A stretch of DNA of 64,000 bases from Dryomyza anilis (lineage: Eukaryota > Arthropoda > Insecta > Diptera > Dryomyzidae): the NCBI GenBank assembly GCA_951804985.1, contig OX638130.1:86523069-86587068 (forward strand), given 5' to 3'. A model generated the notes under the pieces. It saw only the letters and a list, made by a program, of their open reading frames with translations. It was not told where the DNA came from and did no database searches. The position numbers and the translations under genes are program-made. Below are positions 46,426-57,150 of this stretch, piece by piece (position 1 is the stretch's first letter; each line of letters starts with the position of its first letter).

Positions 46426-47385
46426 TTAACCATTCCATAAAGTATCATACACTGTTATAAATCTTTCTGAACCTTTCCCGTTAATTTTAGTCCTTTTATT
46501 AAATTTCGTGCATGTTGACTTCCCCAGTTTGCCAATAATACCCACCGGAAGAGCTTTTCTCACAACGTCACGATATGAGATCCGCATCAGCCTACCCGGA
46601 ACAGGAAGTGCCAGTGCTCTTGCTTGTGGAAGCAATATCGCTGGAGACTGTCGAATTCTGGGAGCTAAGCGGGTTCGCAGTAATGAAGGTTTTAAACTTC
46701 TTGCCCTTGCGCTTCTCAAGTGCATATGCAGAGCCACCAGATCAGCAGCGGAGTAACCTCCACCGATTTATCGCATTTTTTGTGGTAGCTGGCAAAGAGA
46801 AATCGCCAGAATTGCCTTTGGAATTTTCAGACTCTTTGCGATCTTTCGCTTTATTCTTCCTTTTCCTACTCACTTGAGCATCGAACAACCTGATCACTGT
46901 ATTCAGAGATCCAGATACGGTCTCCAATGGAAGTTTAGCTTCCATTTGGGCATCGGCATCTCTACGATTAGATGCTGGTAAGACACCACTTTCCTTCCAT
47001 CGACCCATATTCCCAAATACGTGACAGAAAGAAGCCCTATGAAAAAAACAACACTGTCTGGCAGCCATACACTGGAGGATTAGTTAGGCAGAACCGAACC
47101 GACACTTCCCTCTACTTTCCCTCTAATGGAAACTGCGGCATTCTCGTTATCATCCACTAGATTCCAAGCTGTCTCTTATCCCCCATGATCCCCCAGCTAT
47201 AGGAGCAGAAGAGTTCATCGTACCGAAGGAGGGGGGGGTGTGGTTAGCGTGTATTGAGGGCTCCAGAATTCTTGCCTCAGCCGTTGAAGCGGGTGAATTC
47301 CCACTTGTGTGGGTACCTGGAGTATTTAAATCTTTATATTGCCCAGCGCTGTGGTGCGGGGTTTCTTTAGAGTTTGTCACCCCAC
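46426..47385 (-). pseudogene. Coding-like relic, possibly a mobile-element ORF1
   Basis: This stretch is clearly less AT-rich than its surroundings and has several minus-strand frames that run on from each other. 47380-47150 is rich in S, T, P and G. 47068-46742 has a hydrophilic segment QVSRKRKNKAKDRKESENSK, followed after one TGA (about 46740) in the same frame by EKRKGKKFKTFITANP. A basic, low-complexity hydrophilic chain with one stop would fit a decayed retroelement gag/ORF1. No zinc knuckle or polymerase motif is visible, so the identity is uncertain. Confidence 0.3.
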
Positions 47386-47529
47386 GAAAATGACTATGGT
47401 AGTATTTAGTTCGTTACTCATTATAAGCTTGTCTGACAAACCTGCCAGAAATTTGAAAATCGTAACTTAATTTCCACACCACTTCAAGGTCCTACCATAC
47501 ATTCATGCAATCCCATTCCATTAGTTTTA
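47386..47529. other. Unassigned DNA
   Basis: No supported feature. Confidence 0.4.
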
Positions 47530-48060
47530 ATTTTTATTGTATCTTCCAATGGAAGTTTCTCTCGACCAGAACTTGTTGTAAAAGTCCTGTCTAATTAGTT
47601 CTCGTCCGCGACTCAACCAGAACTGACAGTTCTAGGACCAGGGTGGTTACTCTGTATCGCGATTCGAAAATCAATGCTATACGAAAGTCAATTCTATTCC
47701 AAGAACTAAGCGACACGAGGGCAAAAACACACAATCTAACGCAATCTCAAAGGTAGTCATGTTGTTACTTCGTGTTTTTTAATGCGAAAATTCCAAATTT
47801 TATTGCGAAAGTCACATTACCAAAGTACTGATTTTTAGAATGCCAGTAATATCACTAATAAATCGCGTTACAGAGTAACCCCCCTGTTTTGGCCCACTTC
47901 TTGTTGCCAACACTCGAGAACTCCTCACTCTTTCCAATGCTTAGCCAGTCTTTCGTCATGCCTGGGCATTATGTTTGGACCAGAGCTATGAATGACAGGA
48001 CGAAGCTTGGGCACATAGTTTTTGTTTTCATGAGCTTTCATACTTTTTAGAATCAGGGGA
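47530..48060 (-). repeat. Dispersed repeat D, copy 2 (diverged, interrupted)
   Basis: On the minus strand it contains GACTGGCTAAGCATTGGAAA and CAGTTCTGGTTGAGTC with CGAGAACTA, matching the 22020-22980 copy (ACTGGTTAAGCCTTGGAATG; CAGTTCTGGCAGAGTC..CGAGAACTA). A separate inverted-repeat element (47639-47886) lies between these blocks. Confidence 0.55.
47639..47886. mobile_element. 248-bp element with 26-bp inverted ends
   Basis: The left end CAGGGTGGTTACTCTGTA then TCGCGATT is matched in reverse complement by the right end CAGGGGGGTTACTCTGTA then ACGCGATT. The 8 bases on each side (TCTAGGAC, TTTTGGCC) agree at five positions, so an old 8-bp target duplication is possible but unproven. No coding content. 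Confidence 0.75.
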
Positions 48061-48412
48061 CATATTCTCTAAACTTTCCCTACTTTTCCTTCGATAATGT
48101 TTCATTGTCTTCTTCTGTATCTTCTATCTTTATTTTCCATACATCTGACAGCCATTACCTTCTCTTTCATTTCACATATCTCTGCCATTTCCATATCTCT
48201 TCCATTTCCATATCACTTCCTACTTTGCAACTCGTTTCCATTTTCTAACTTAGCCTTACCATATCTTGGTACCCTTACTGTTCTTTGTTTTTTGATACTT
48301 GCCTACATTTCTATTCTTGATGTCCCATTTTATTTTAATCCTAGCATTTCTTTTCATCTACCTATCCAATAAAATTCGAAGCATTTTTTGTGCTTTCAAA
48401 AAGGATACAATA
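48061..48412. other. T/C-rich stretch downstream of the mitochondrial-protein gene
   Basis: CCATTTCCATATCTCTTCC-like pyrimidine repeats. The 91-codon forward frame (48097-48372) is a hydrophobic reading of this composition and is not called. Confidence 0.45.
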
Positions 48413-48422
48413 TTTATTTATT
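48413..48422 (-). terminator. Polyadenylation signal, overlapping AATAAATAAA
   Basis: On the minus strand AATAAATAAA lies 15-24 bases after the TAG stop of the gene at 48437-48856, followed by TTGTATCC. This is a canonical metazoan poly(A) signal at a short but plausible distance. Confidence 0.75.
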
Positions 48423-48436
48423 AAAATTAAAACAAA

Positions 48437-48856
48437 CTACTCTCCTCCTCCCTCTGCTTCTTCATCTTCGATTGGTGGTACAAAATAGTTGTAGTTTACG
48501 ATGTCCAAGGCAATGCCCTGTAAATATTAAATTAGGGTAAAATCGTATATTATTTAGATAAAGCTAACAAAATTACCGCTCCTATGGTACCCAAAAGCGC
48601 AATAAGACCACTGGCCAAAACCGCATTATATAAAGCATTCTGTTTTGAATAGTGTTCCTTCCAATCGCCTTCCGGAATGGGTAGATCATTCATGGTGGCG
48701 TGCTCAGCGTCTTCATCATGAAAGGCGGCACGTCTGGTGCTGGCCACTGTAAGGCGTTTATTAAAATATAACTATTAAATTAATAGAGTATCACATACCG
48801 TTTAAGAATTGACGCAAAAGTGCGGGTTTTGCAAAGCGCGTTAGCGGTAACATCAT
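48437..48856 (-). CDS. COX7B-like / deltamethrin-resistance prag01 family protein, 3 exons
   Basis: Exons are 48856-48799, 48746-48577 and 48517-48437. The introns are 52 and 59 bp with GTATGT..TTACAG and GTAATT..TTACAG borders. The joined frame is open and encodes 102 residues. Residues 1-25 are basic and hydroxylated (MMLPLTRFAKPALLRQFLN), a likely mitochondrial targeting segment. An acidic stretch (30-35) precedes LPIPEGDWKEHYSKQNALYN (41-60). A membrane segment (about 61-82) with YNAVLASG follows, matching the YGNAVLASG of COX7B, and the tail is short and acidic. Established: the family comprises small inner-membrane proteins related to cytochrome c oxidase subunit 7B; prag01 was named from deltamethrin-resistant mosquitoes. 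The start is the first of two adjacent ATGs. If intron 2 is retained, the frame ends after VILLALSK, giving a shorter protein. Confidence 0.88.
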
Positions 48857-49400
48857 ACAAAACGTTGCTGGATCTCAATAATATTTGTCAATTTGTGTGC
48901 GATAGAAAAACTTTTTTATTTGGAAAAAAATGTCAATTGAAACACAAAAGTCAAGGGTAACTTTTTTCGAAAATTTCAGTGTGTTTTTTTAGGTGTAGTG
49001 GAAAAGTTTTTGTAATATTTCATATAATACCTATTAATTAATTTAGGTGCCATATTAAATGAATTTGCAGTGCCCCCTATCGCTCATATTCAAATATGTT
49101 GTCGCCGTTTAATTGTTTGCTATCAGCAACACCTTTAAAAAGTCGTCTCAATCAGTTTGCGAGACACGTCGTTGGGGGCGCCTTTGGCACAGGCTTCCGC
49201 TGCCATAAAATTATTCAAACAAAATAGCAAATGGAAAAAAATATATCAACCACAATAAAATTTCCAATCACATCGTTGACATAAAAAATTGCTTAACACA
49301 CACACACTGAAAATTAAAGTATCTAGATACGTTTTTAATTGCGCGCATAATTTTATAATTATTAATTTTTTTTTTGAAGTTATTGTATTTGGCTAACAAG
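48857..49400. promoter_or_regulatory. Upstream region of the mitochondrial-protein gene; possible divergent start
   Basis: About 300 bases upstream lies a unique, GC-richer block (49066-49210). It has an initiator-like TCAGTT at 49152-49157 on the plus strand, followed by GCGAGACACGTCG. A second gene starting divergently here is possible, but no TATA box sits at the usual distance and no exon follows. The minus-strand promoter itself shows no motif I can name. Confidence 0.3.
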
Positions 49401-50547
49401 TTTCAAACAATTTTTTATTATTTGTTTGTTGCGCTTAGAATTGACTGCTCGTGGCTAATTGTATAAAATATTAATTAGCACGTAGCACCGCCACCATTTG
49501 TATCTTATGGATACAACTCATTCATACGGCATGCACACTGCATACAAATCAGAGTGTTTTTTGTTGTTGTTGTTTAGTTTGCAAATAACTATACTATAAT
49601 AGTTACTATAATAGTTTTTTTTTCGTTTTTGTATTGCCGCTGATAAAACTGTTATTGCTAGATACTATTGTATCTACGCCTATGCTAATGTGTATCTACG
49701 TGCACTGAAGATACAACTACATAGTTATAGATATGTCTAGCTTAAAGCTTTTTTACTACACCCACAACAACAGCTGGTTGTTGTCTGACCCCTTAGTACA
49801 CCTACCGATTTAGTACAAACACACACAACTAATTCAAGTTGCCCAAGCGTATCTGAGAGATACAATACACACACACTTGGGATATAGCGCCGCACAGTGG
49901 TCGGTAGCGAACAAAAATCTGAATCTTAGATTTAGAAATGGAAAACGACATTTTGTTGGGCATGGTCATGAATCTCTAAAATTTTGTTTGTATTAAGTCT
50001 GCCAATAAAAATTTGTAGTTGCTGGAAAAACTAAATACAATTTTAATATGGAACTAGAGAATTGATTTATATCGCTTATAGTTATGCGCAAGACAGATAT
50101 TCGATCTCTAAAATGATAAAACTCTCGAAACTCGTCTTGTATTTTTAAAGTAATATCAACCTCAATTTCAAATCTCGTCTGGAATTTGATCGATTGAGAT
50201 TTACGTCTCGTGCGCATTACAAGTCGCATATTATACTACTGAATAAGATTTTCATACTAGATATGGGCGCGTTCTTTTTTCGTATCGCGCCAGAAAATCT
50301 GAGTTAGTGCGTGCAAATCTCCGTGCGTGCTAGTTATTGTCGTGCCAGTGCCTTCAAAATCAGGCACACGCCCATTAAAGTTTTTATTATAGTTTCAACA
50401 CCAATTAAAAAAAAACTCTTACTTCCAGCATCAGAAAATAAAAATTTCGTAGTAATATAACCTTTTCTTAAAAATCTGTTGTTTTAGTTTTACTTTTAGA
50501 TTTAAGAGAATAAAACAGTATCAAACTTAATTTTTGAATTATTTATT

Positions 50548-50800
50548 ACAGGGACTAAAACCCTTTAGATTTTCGGTTCGGGTTCCAAGATTTTTAAAAT
50601 TGTGGTATCGGATCAAATCAAAAAATTAAATGTGTTTCGATTCCGTTTCCATACATTTTTTTAATAACGGTTCCGATTACAGTTCTTTGCGTTCCCTGAC
50701 AGGGACTATAATATCTGTTCCGGTTCTGGTTCTGAGATTTTTAAAATAGCGGTTACGATTCCAGTTCCGGTTCTCAAAACTCTAAACGGTTCCGATACGT
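50548..50800 (-). repeat. GGAACCG dispersed repeat, copy 4 (inverted)
   Basis: Starts CAGGGACTAAAACCC, the reverse complement of the right edge TTTTAGTCCCTGG of copies 1 and 3. It contains CGGTTCCGATTAC, CAGGGACTATAATATC and GTTCCGGTTCT. Confidence 0.7.
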
Positions 50801-51049
50801 TTCGCCTTCTTTTTCATGTTTTTCCGTGCTTTTTTGTGTTTTTTTCGTATAATAAAATCACGTTTCACAATATCAAAATACTTTCGAAAACAAGCTCGAA
50901 ACAAAATATTCGATATCGACAGATTTCCGAAAAACGCGGTAGATTTTACGCAGTTTACAGCATGTAAATCTAAACCTTATTACAGTTTTTACGCAGGTAG
51001 TGCAATGTGTCACGGCAGATTCGTGGAATGTTTTTGGCATTCTATTTGA

Positions 51050-52110
51050 AAAAGGCCGCGCCTTGTAGCAGGAATTTGGAAGAATATAGGAAAACAGTTA
51101 ACGACAGACCATTAATTTTGTATTGCTGTCACACGGCAGATTTTAGGATCAGCAGATCTTACACAGACAAACTCTAAATAAAAAAATATTTCAAATGCCT
51201 TAGGTCACGATAGATTTTTTGGAGTATAACAACAGCAGCTTGTGTAACAAGTGGTCAACAAAAAAAATGTCAAACATTAAATTATACTTCGAACATACTA
51301 CCAACAACATGCTTTTATATTCCATATATCTGTCATTCCTTTACTTTTCTTTAAACTGCCGTTTGCTTTTTTATTCGATGGCAGACAACAGGAAGGTTTT
51401 AATACAAACTCCGCCTTTTTCTACTGAAAACATGATGCCCGAAAAATGTTCTCGATTTTTGCAGTCATATTTTTCAGACATATATTTACGGCAAATATAA
51501 AGATATGGCAGACAACAGGCATGTTTTGATTCAAACTCTGCCGAAAACCTGACGAAAATCTGTTGCTTTCATACCTGACACCCGAGACAATATTTCTGTG
51601 TTTTTTCAGGCATATATTTTCAACAAACACACAGAAATGGCTGACAACAATCATGTTTTGATACAAACTCTGCTGAAAATCTGTTGGTTTTCTACCTGAC
51701 ATCTTCTATTTCCGTGCCACCTGAGATATATTTTGTGGCATTTTTCTGAAATATTTTCGGTTTATTTCCCAGATAAATGGAACCATTGACAGAATTGTTG
51801 GCAGGCTTTTGGCGGTTTAGAAACATTTTACCGAAAGATTTCAAGCATACAAAGACAAAGTTTGTATCAAAATATGCCAAGTTTCTTCCCATAACATAAA
51901 TATTCCTTTAAAATTTCACAAAATTTCATAATCTGTCATACGCAACCAAAAACCTTCCAAATTCCCTGTGTTTTTGCCAAAAATATGGCCAAATATTCCA
52001 GAAAAACATCCGAAATTTTATCTTGACATAAGCAGGTGGAGGCATATGGCAGATTATAACATTTTATGAAATTCTAAATGCAGATTAGCTGCAAAATTTT
52101 GGAACAGGCA
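51050..52110. repeat. Dispersed repeat R, copy 2
   Basis: Three diverged segments about 140 bases apart (51380-51720) carry GGCAGACAACAGGCATG, TTTTGATACAAACTCTGC and GAAAATCTGTTG. The right part has GGCAGATTATAACATTTTAT and AAATGCAGATTAGCTGC, as in 2940-3000. Frames of 60-93 codons on both strands are repeat readings. Confidence 0.6.
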
Positions 52111-52734
52111 GTTTTCATTAGGGCGTCGCTCGTCTATTTTTTTCGAATTAATAACTATAATCGATTCAAAAGATTTTGTAACGATAACAAATCGAAAACC
52201 TTGATTTCGTTCCACTGTGCGTCGCTCATATTGTATCTCGATACTTTGTAAAGACTTTTTTTTGATTTTTTTTTTTTGTTTTATTAGCATATAAAATGTT
52301 TTAATCATGAAACTAAATAAAACTATGTGCGAATGCAAAACACATACGCGAATTGTTTTATTTTTCAATGGAATTGTTTGTTTTCTTTTTGTCATTGTTG
52401 TTTTTGTTATAGTTGAAGTTGTTTTGGTTTCACTAGATACTTTTTCTGAATTGGCAAATAGTAAAACTCTGGTTACACGACCAACACTAACTGACTGACT
52501 GACTAACTGTCTGTTCTACTATTTGACTTTGAGTCTATTAGTTGGCGTTTTTTTTTTTTCTTTTCTTCAGCTGCTAATGCAAATATTGTATCGCACAGAT
52601 ACAATATTTAGCTCTGTATACTAGTACTATTTCTATTTATTATAAAACTTGACGCTTAGTAAACGAACGGCACTTGATTTAATTGTAACTTTGTCTAATA
52701 TGTAAGAGTAACGTTAGAGATATTTTTTTCTTGT

Positions 52735-53700
52735 ATGGGATATAAGCTAAAATTAGTATCTACATGTTATTGTTGATAATTTTAGCATTCATAAACAATT
52801 TTAGTACATGTAAAACTTGATGTTTTTTACATCTTTACTAAATTAAAAACATTTGATTGTACTTTAGATACAACGGTTACATGGAGTATTTTTGTGAAAA
52901 CTACAAAATATACTTTGGTTCACTGATATAGTTTTTTTGTATAGGATATATGGTAAAAAGAGTATCTAAATGCTATTGCTGATAACTTTAGCATTCATAA
53001 ACAATTTTAGTACATGTAAAACTTGAAGTTTTTTACATCTTTACTAAACTAAAAACATTTGATTGTACTTTAGATACAACGGATAAATGAAGTACCTTTA
53101 AAAAAACTACAAAATATACTTTGGTTCACTGATATATTTTTTTTTTGTATAGGATATATGGCAAAAAGAGTATCTAAATGCTATTGCTGATAACTTTAGC
53201 ATTCATAAACAATTTTAGTATACGTAAAACTTGAAGTTTTTTACATCTTTACTAAATTAAAAACATTTGATTGTACTTTAGATACAACGGATGCATGAAA
53301 TATCTTTGGAAAAACCTCAAAATATACTTTGGTTCTCTGTAACATTTTATTTGTATGGGATATATGGTAAAAAGAGTACCTAAATGCGATTGCTGATAAT
53401 TTAAGCATTAAAAAAAATGCACAACATGATGTTTTAGACATCTACATCAGATTAAAAACTTTATAAATGTACTTTAGATACAGCAGATACATGAACTACA
53501 TTTGGAAAAATTACAAAATTGACTTTGGCTCTGAAGAGGCTAAAACTAGTATCTAAATGTTAAAGCTGATAACTATAGTATTCATAAAAACTTTTAATAC
53601 ATGCACAGCTAGGTGATTTATGTATATTTACTAAATTTAAGGCTTTCGAACGTTATCTAGATACAGCAGATACATTAAGTATCTTTGGAAAAACTAATTT
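52735..53700 (+). repeat. 205-bp tandem repeat, about five copies
   Basis: TTTAGCATTCATAAACAATT recurs near 52783, 52988 and 53197, with decayed versions near 53401 and 53577 (spacings 205, 209, 204 and about 176). Every complete unit has GAGTATCTAAATGC-like sequence and TTTAGATACAACGGAT about 105 bases apart. Copies 1-3 are very similar and copies 4-5 diverged. Non-coding. Confidence 0.85.
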
Positions 53701-54370
53701 TTTTTTTATTTATTTTAACAACAGCTGTAGTAGTGTTAAACAAAGATATCAAAGAATCACTAGTATATATATGAGAATCACTAGTACTATATCAGTCAAT
53801 GGGAATTTCCGCTCGTTATGTATCTATGTGTGACTGCTGCCAACAATACCTACATAAATTATTTTTGCAATACACAATGTGTCACACAAGAGGTGTTGAT
53901 GAAAATGAGAGTATTTTCAATGATAAGAATTTTGCATTTTTAAATTGAACAAAAAAAAATCAATTTACACATTGCACTGCAATAAAAGTATCTATAGATT
54001 GCACTATCTATCTAGTATCTATGAAATGCATTTTATTTGTGCAATTAAATAATAAAATTGCATTTAATTGAATGCTGCTTTTAATATTTTTTAAGGTAAT
54101 GCATAAATACGTAGGTATCTCAATTAATGATACCTCATAAATACGAAACTCATTAAAACGCACAAAAGATACTATTAAAAAAAAAGCTGAATGAATTTGA
54201 TTTTTTTTTTTTAATTATATTGTTGTTGCTATTGTAGTTACAATAAATGCTGCATTGAGGCATTCAATTCGAAACGTGTGTTTTTTTTATTGTAAATAGT
54301 ATCTAAATATCTATCATTTGCTTTGTATTCCTCGGAACAACAATCAATTACTATGAGATACTATTTAAGT

Positions 54371-55429
54371 TTTTTTGTGCGATTTTATTGTATTTTTTTT
54401 TTTGTTTGTTTCTTTTTTGTTGTTATCATATCTATTGTGTTTGTGCTATTGTAAACTATTGTGCGATATTTTTGCCAGACAAATGTGCGAACAAATTAAC
54501 TGGAAATGACAGCAAACTCATGAATTTTAATAGGGTGCGAACAGAATTATTTGTTGTAGTTTTTTTTTTTTTTTATCACTTTTCTACTGATGCTTATAAT
54601 TAAAATGTAAATTAAAATGAGCAGCAAAAATGTATTATTAATTGTTTGCCAATTTATTTAAGCATGTTAATGACACGCTACACAACTAGACGAGGAGCAT
54701 TTTTTTTTTAAATTTACACTATTAGGGTAGACATGATCATGTCCAGATCATGTTCGTCATGTAACTGATCGGATTATGACAAAGAAAAAATTCCATGTTC
54801 AGTTCCTTGTTATGACCTTATTACAATTTCTACTAGGGTTTGCTCAATTTTTTGACTTACCTACTACTCTGTTTTTCTCTTTTACAGAAAGCTTTAATAA
54901 ATTTATATGGCGATTTTTTGGGAACTTCTAAGATTAAAAAAAATATCGTACTTTATAAAACTCGATTTTCGAAACAATTTTAAATGTAATTTTTCTTTAA
55001 ATTGTAAAAGATAATTTGAGTATACAAATAAACTCCAATATCCCTTTTAGTTTTCAACTTATTGAGATCTAAACTCGAGCATTTTTGATTTTTATATTAA
55101 TTTTGTTTAATTTTTTTGGTTTTCAAGATACGATGATAAAAACAAAAATAGCTGAATAGAATATAATCCAAAGAAAAAATTAAAATTACAAACTTTTATC
55201 CAAATGTTCTACTTTTTGTAATAGGCTTTTCAAAACCATTTTGCAAACATTTTCTAATAGTTAGTAATATTTTGTGACTTTAGCTCAAAATAACTCGAAA
55301 ACGAATTGATATATTGAAATTAATATTTATATTAACCAGTTGGGAAGGTTAGATCACATGGGAAATTTTAAAGTAGAGACATTTTATAGTAGGTGTTGTT
55401 ATGATAGTTAGGTTTATCAAAATTATAGT
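54371..55429. other. AT-rich DNA, nothing recognised
   Basis: Only a cluster of CATGATCATGTC-type words at 54730-54770 stands out. The 71-codon frame at 54388-54603 is F/C/Y-rich and unconvincing. Confidence 0.4.
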
Positions 55430-55730
55430 CGGTCTAAGCCGATTATAAATACCCTACACATATGTGTGGTTACCATTCAAAGTGGTATATTGGTCACCAG
55501 GGTATACGAATGCTGAAAATAACTACAATATTTTAATCGCTGAAGAATTTTCATTCATTTGATACCCATATTTACAAATGGGTAGGTGTACCGAATTTCG
55601 AATTTTTTCGCGGGAAAACATTATTTGCTTATATTTGAGCATGAGTCAATATATATTTGACCAAAAAAAGTTTACCTAAGCACGTAAACAGTAAAATTGA
55701 TCTGTAGATGTAAATTTTATATTAGTTACT

Positions 55731-56752
55731 AGCTGGACCCGTACACGACTCGTGCAAAGATTTTGTGAATGCAAGGTTATGGAGCAATTTTATTAATATA
55801 AATAACATTTTTATTATTTATATCAGGTACCCGTGGACGTATTTTTTATTGGTTTTATAAATGCAGTAACCAAAACCAAACTAATTCTCCGCTAAAACAA
55901 CTGTTCTCATATACAATTCTTTCTCAGACTGTGCTTCCCCGTAGAATTCTTTCCCGTAGAATTCTTCCCCGTAGAGTTTTTCACAGTAGAAGTTTTATTG
56001 TGGTTACTTTTTGTGTGGTGAGTTTTAGTGTGGTGAGTTTTAGTTTGGTGAGTTTTAGTGTGGTAACTTTTAGTGTGATGACTTTTAATGTGGTGAATTT
56101 TTGTGTGGTGAATTTTAGTGTGGTGAATTTTAGTGTGATGAATTTTGGTGTGGTGAGTTTCAATGTGGTGAGTTTTAGTGTGGTGAGTTTTAGTGTGGTG
56201 AATTTGAGTGTGGTGAATTTTATTGTTTGAGTTTTAGTGTGGTGAATTTGAGTGTGGTGAATTTTGGTGTTTTGAATTTGAGTGTGGTGAATTTTAGTTT
56301 GTTGAGTTTTAGTGTTGTGAATTTTAGTGTAATGAGTTTTAGTGTGGTGGATTTTAGTGTGATGAATTTTGATGTGGTTGATTTTGTTTTCTATCCTTTT
56401 TTTATTTTTCTGTTGTTTTTGAGTTATTGCTTAAGTTTTGTGCTTCTATTTTTGTGTTTGATATTTGCTTTTGTGTTTTTGCTTTTGTATTTGAGTTTTT
56501 TTGTTTCATCCTCTTAGCTTGTGTATGTGCCTAGATATGCCGTTTTGAAAGTTTAGGTTGTATAGGAGGTGCCACGCCCCTTTGTCCAATATCGCCCATA
56601 TATAGCCTATGACACCCTCCGGACTCCATAGTATCCTGGTGCAAAATTTGAGTTAAATCGGTTCAGCGGCTTAGACGTGACGCTGGAACATACAGACAGA
56701 CAGACCGACAGACTGACAGACGGACCAAGAGTTTTATATATATAGATTTGAA
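55731..56752 (+). mobile_element. Dispersed repeat A, complete copy
   Basis: Runs from ACTAGCTGGACCCGTACACG to GAGTTTTATATATATAGATT. It includes the GTAGAATTCTTCCC runs, a 15-bp minisatellite (55990-56390), CCACGCCCCTTTGTCC, GGTTCAGCGGCTTAGACGTG and a (CAGA)n tract. It is the reference for the truncated copy at 1-1411. Target duplications were not evident. Confidence 0.7.
55990..56390 (+). repeat. 15-bp minisatellite, array 3
   Basis: About twenty-six units of GTTTTAGTGTGGTGA type, more diverged than arrays 1 and 2. The forward V/S/F/N frame (55931-56517) is a reading of the 15-bp period. Confidence 0.85.
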
Positions 56753-57150
56753 TATAAATGGTCAGTTCACAGGTCACAATGAACCGATCTGCCCAATTTC
56801 GCACATACAGCGTAGGTATATAAGTAATCTAAGTTATGAGTTTCATTTCATAAGGATTTGAACAGACAGACAGACGGACAGACAGACAGATAAACAGACA
56901 GACGGACAGACAGACAGACGGACATCGGTAAATCGACTCAGGACGTCATGCTGATCAAGAATATATATACTTTTCCATACCGGAGATGCTTTCTTCTGGG
57001 TGTTACAAACGGCGTACCAAACTGAATATACCCTTTCACTCGTTTTTTTTTTTTTTGAAATATCTCCAGATCCACAGCACTCAGACAGACTATATCCATT
57101 GTACTGTGAAATCTATTCCCCCTTTCACTCTTAGTGTAGGGTATAAAAAT

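Larger units (their letters stand above)
49495..54370. promoter_or_regulatory. Dense AGATAC/GTATCT motif cluster, part 1
   Basis: About thirty AGATAC or GTATCT hexamers, or one-base variants, are spread through this stretch outside the inserted repeats. Many form inverted pairs, e.g. AGATACTATTGTATCT (49660), CGTATCTGAGAGATAC (49848), TTGTATCGCACAGATAC (52589) and GGTATCTCAATTAATGATACC (54114 region). Random expectation at this base composition is a few per 5 kb. The motif is also in every unit of the 205-bp array. A homotypic transcription-factor or insulator site cluster is my inference; no factor is identified. Confidence 0.5.
55430..57150 (-). mobile_element. Dispersed fly repeat B, long copy, interrupted
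   Basis: Read on the minus strand it starts TTTTTATACCCTACAC (57150). It runs through TTTGTAACACCCAGAAGAAA, GTATATATATTCTTGATCAG and a CCGTCTGTCTGTCTG tract, and after the insert ends at AATCGGCTTAGACCGACTAT (about 55430). The dispersed repeat A at 55731-56752 lies inside. Non-coding; class unresolved. Confidence 0.65.

Noticed and set aside
48097..48372. 91-codon hydrophobic frame next to the mitochondrial-protein gene
   Set aside because: Pyrimidine-rich composition, no domain, and it runs to the 3' side of the opposite-strand gene without any signal.
49123..49181. Divergent promoter at the TCAGTT of 49152
   Set aside because: No TATA box at -30 and no downstream element at +28; mentioned only as a possibility in the upstream region.
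55931..56517. 99- and 96-codon V/S/F/N-rich frames
   Set aside because: Products of the 15-bp array in dispersed repeat A.
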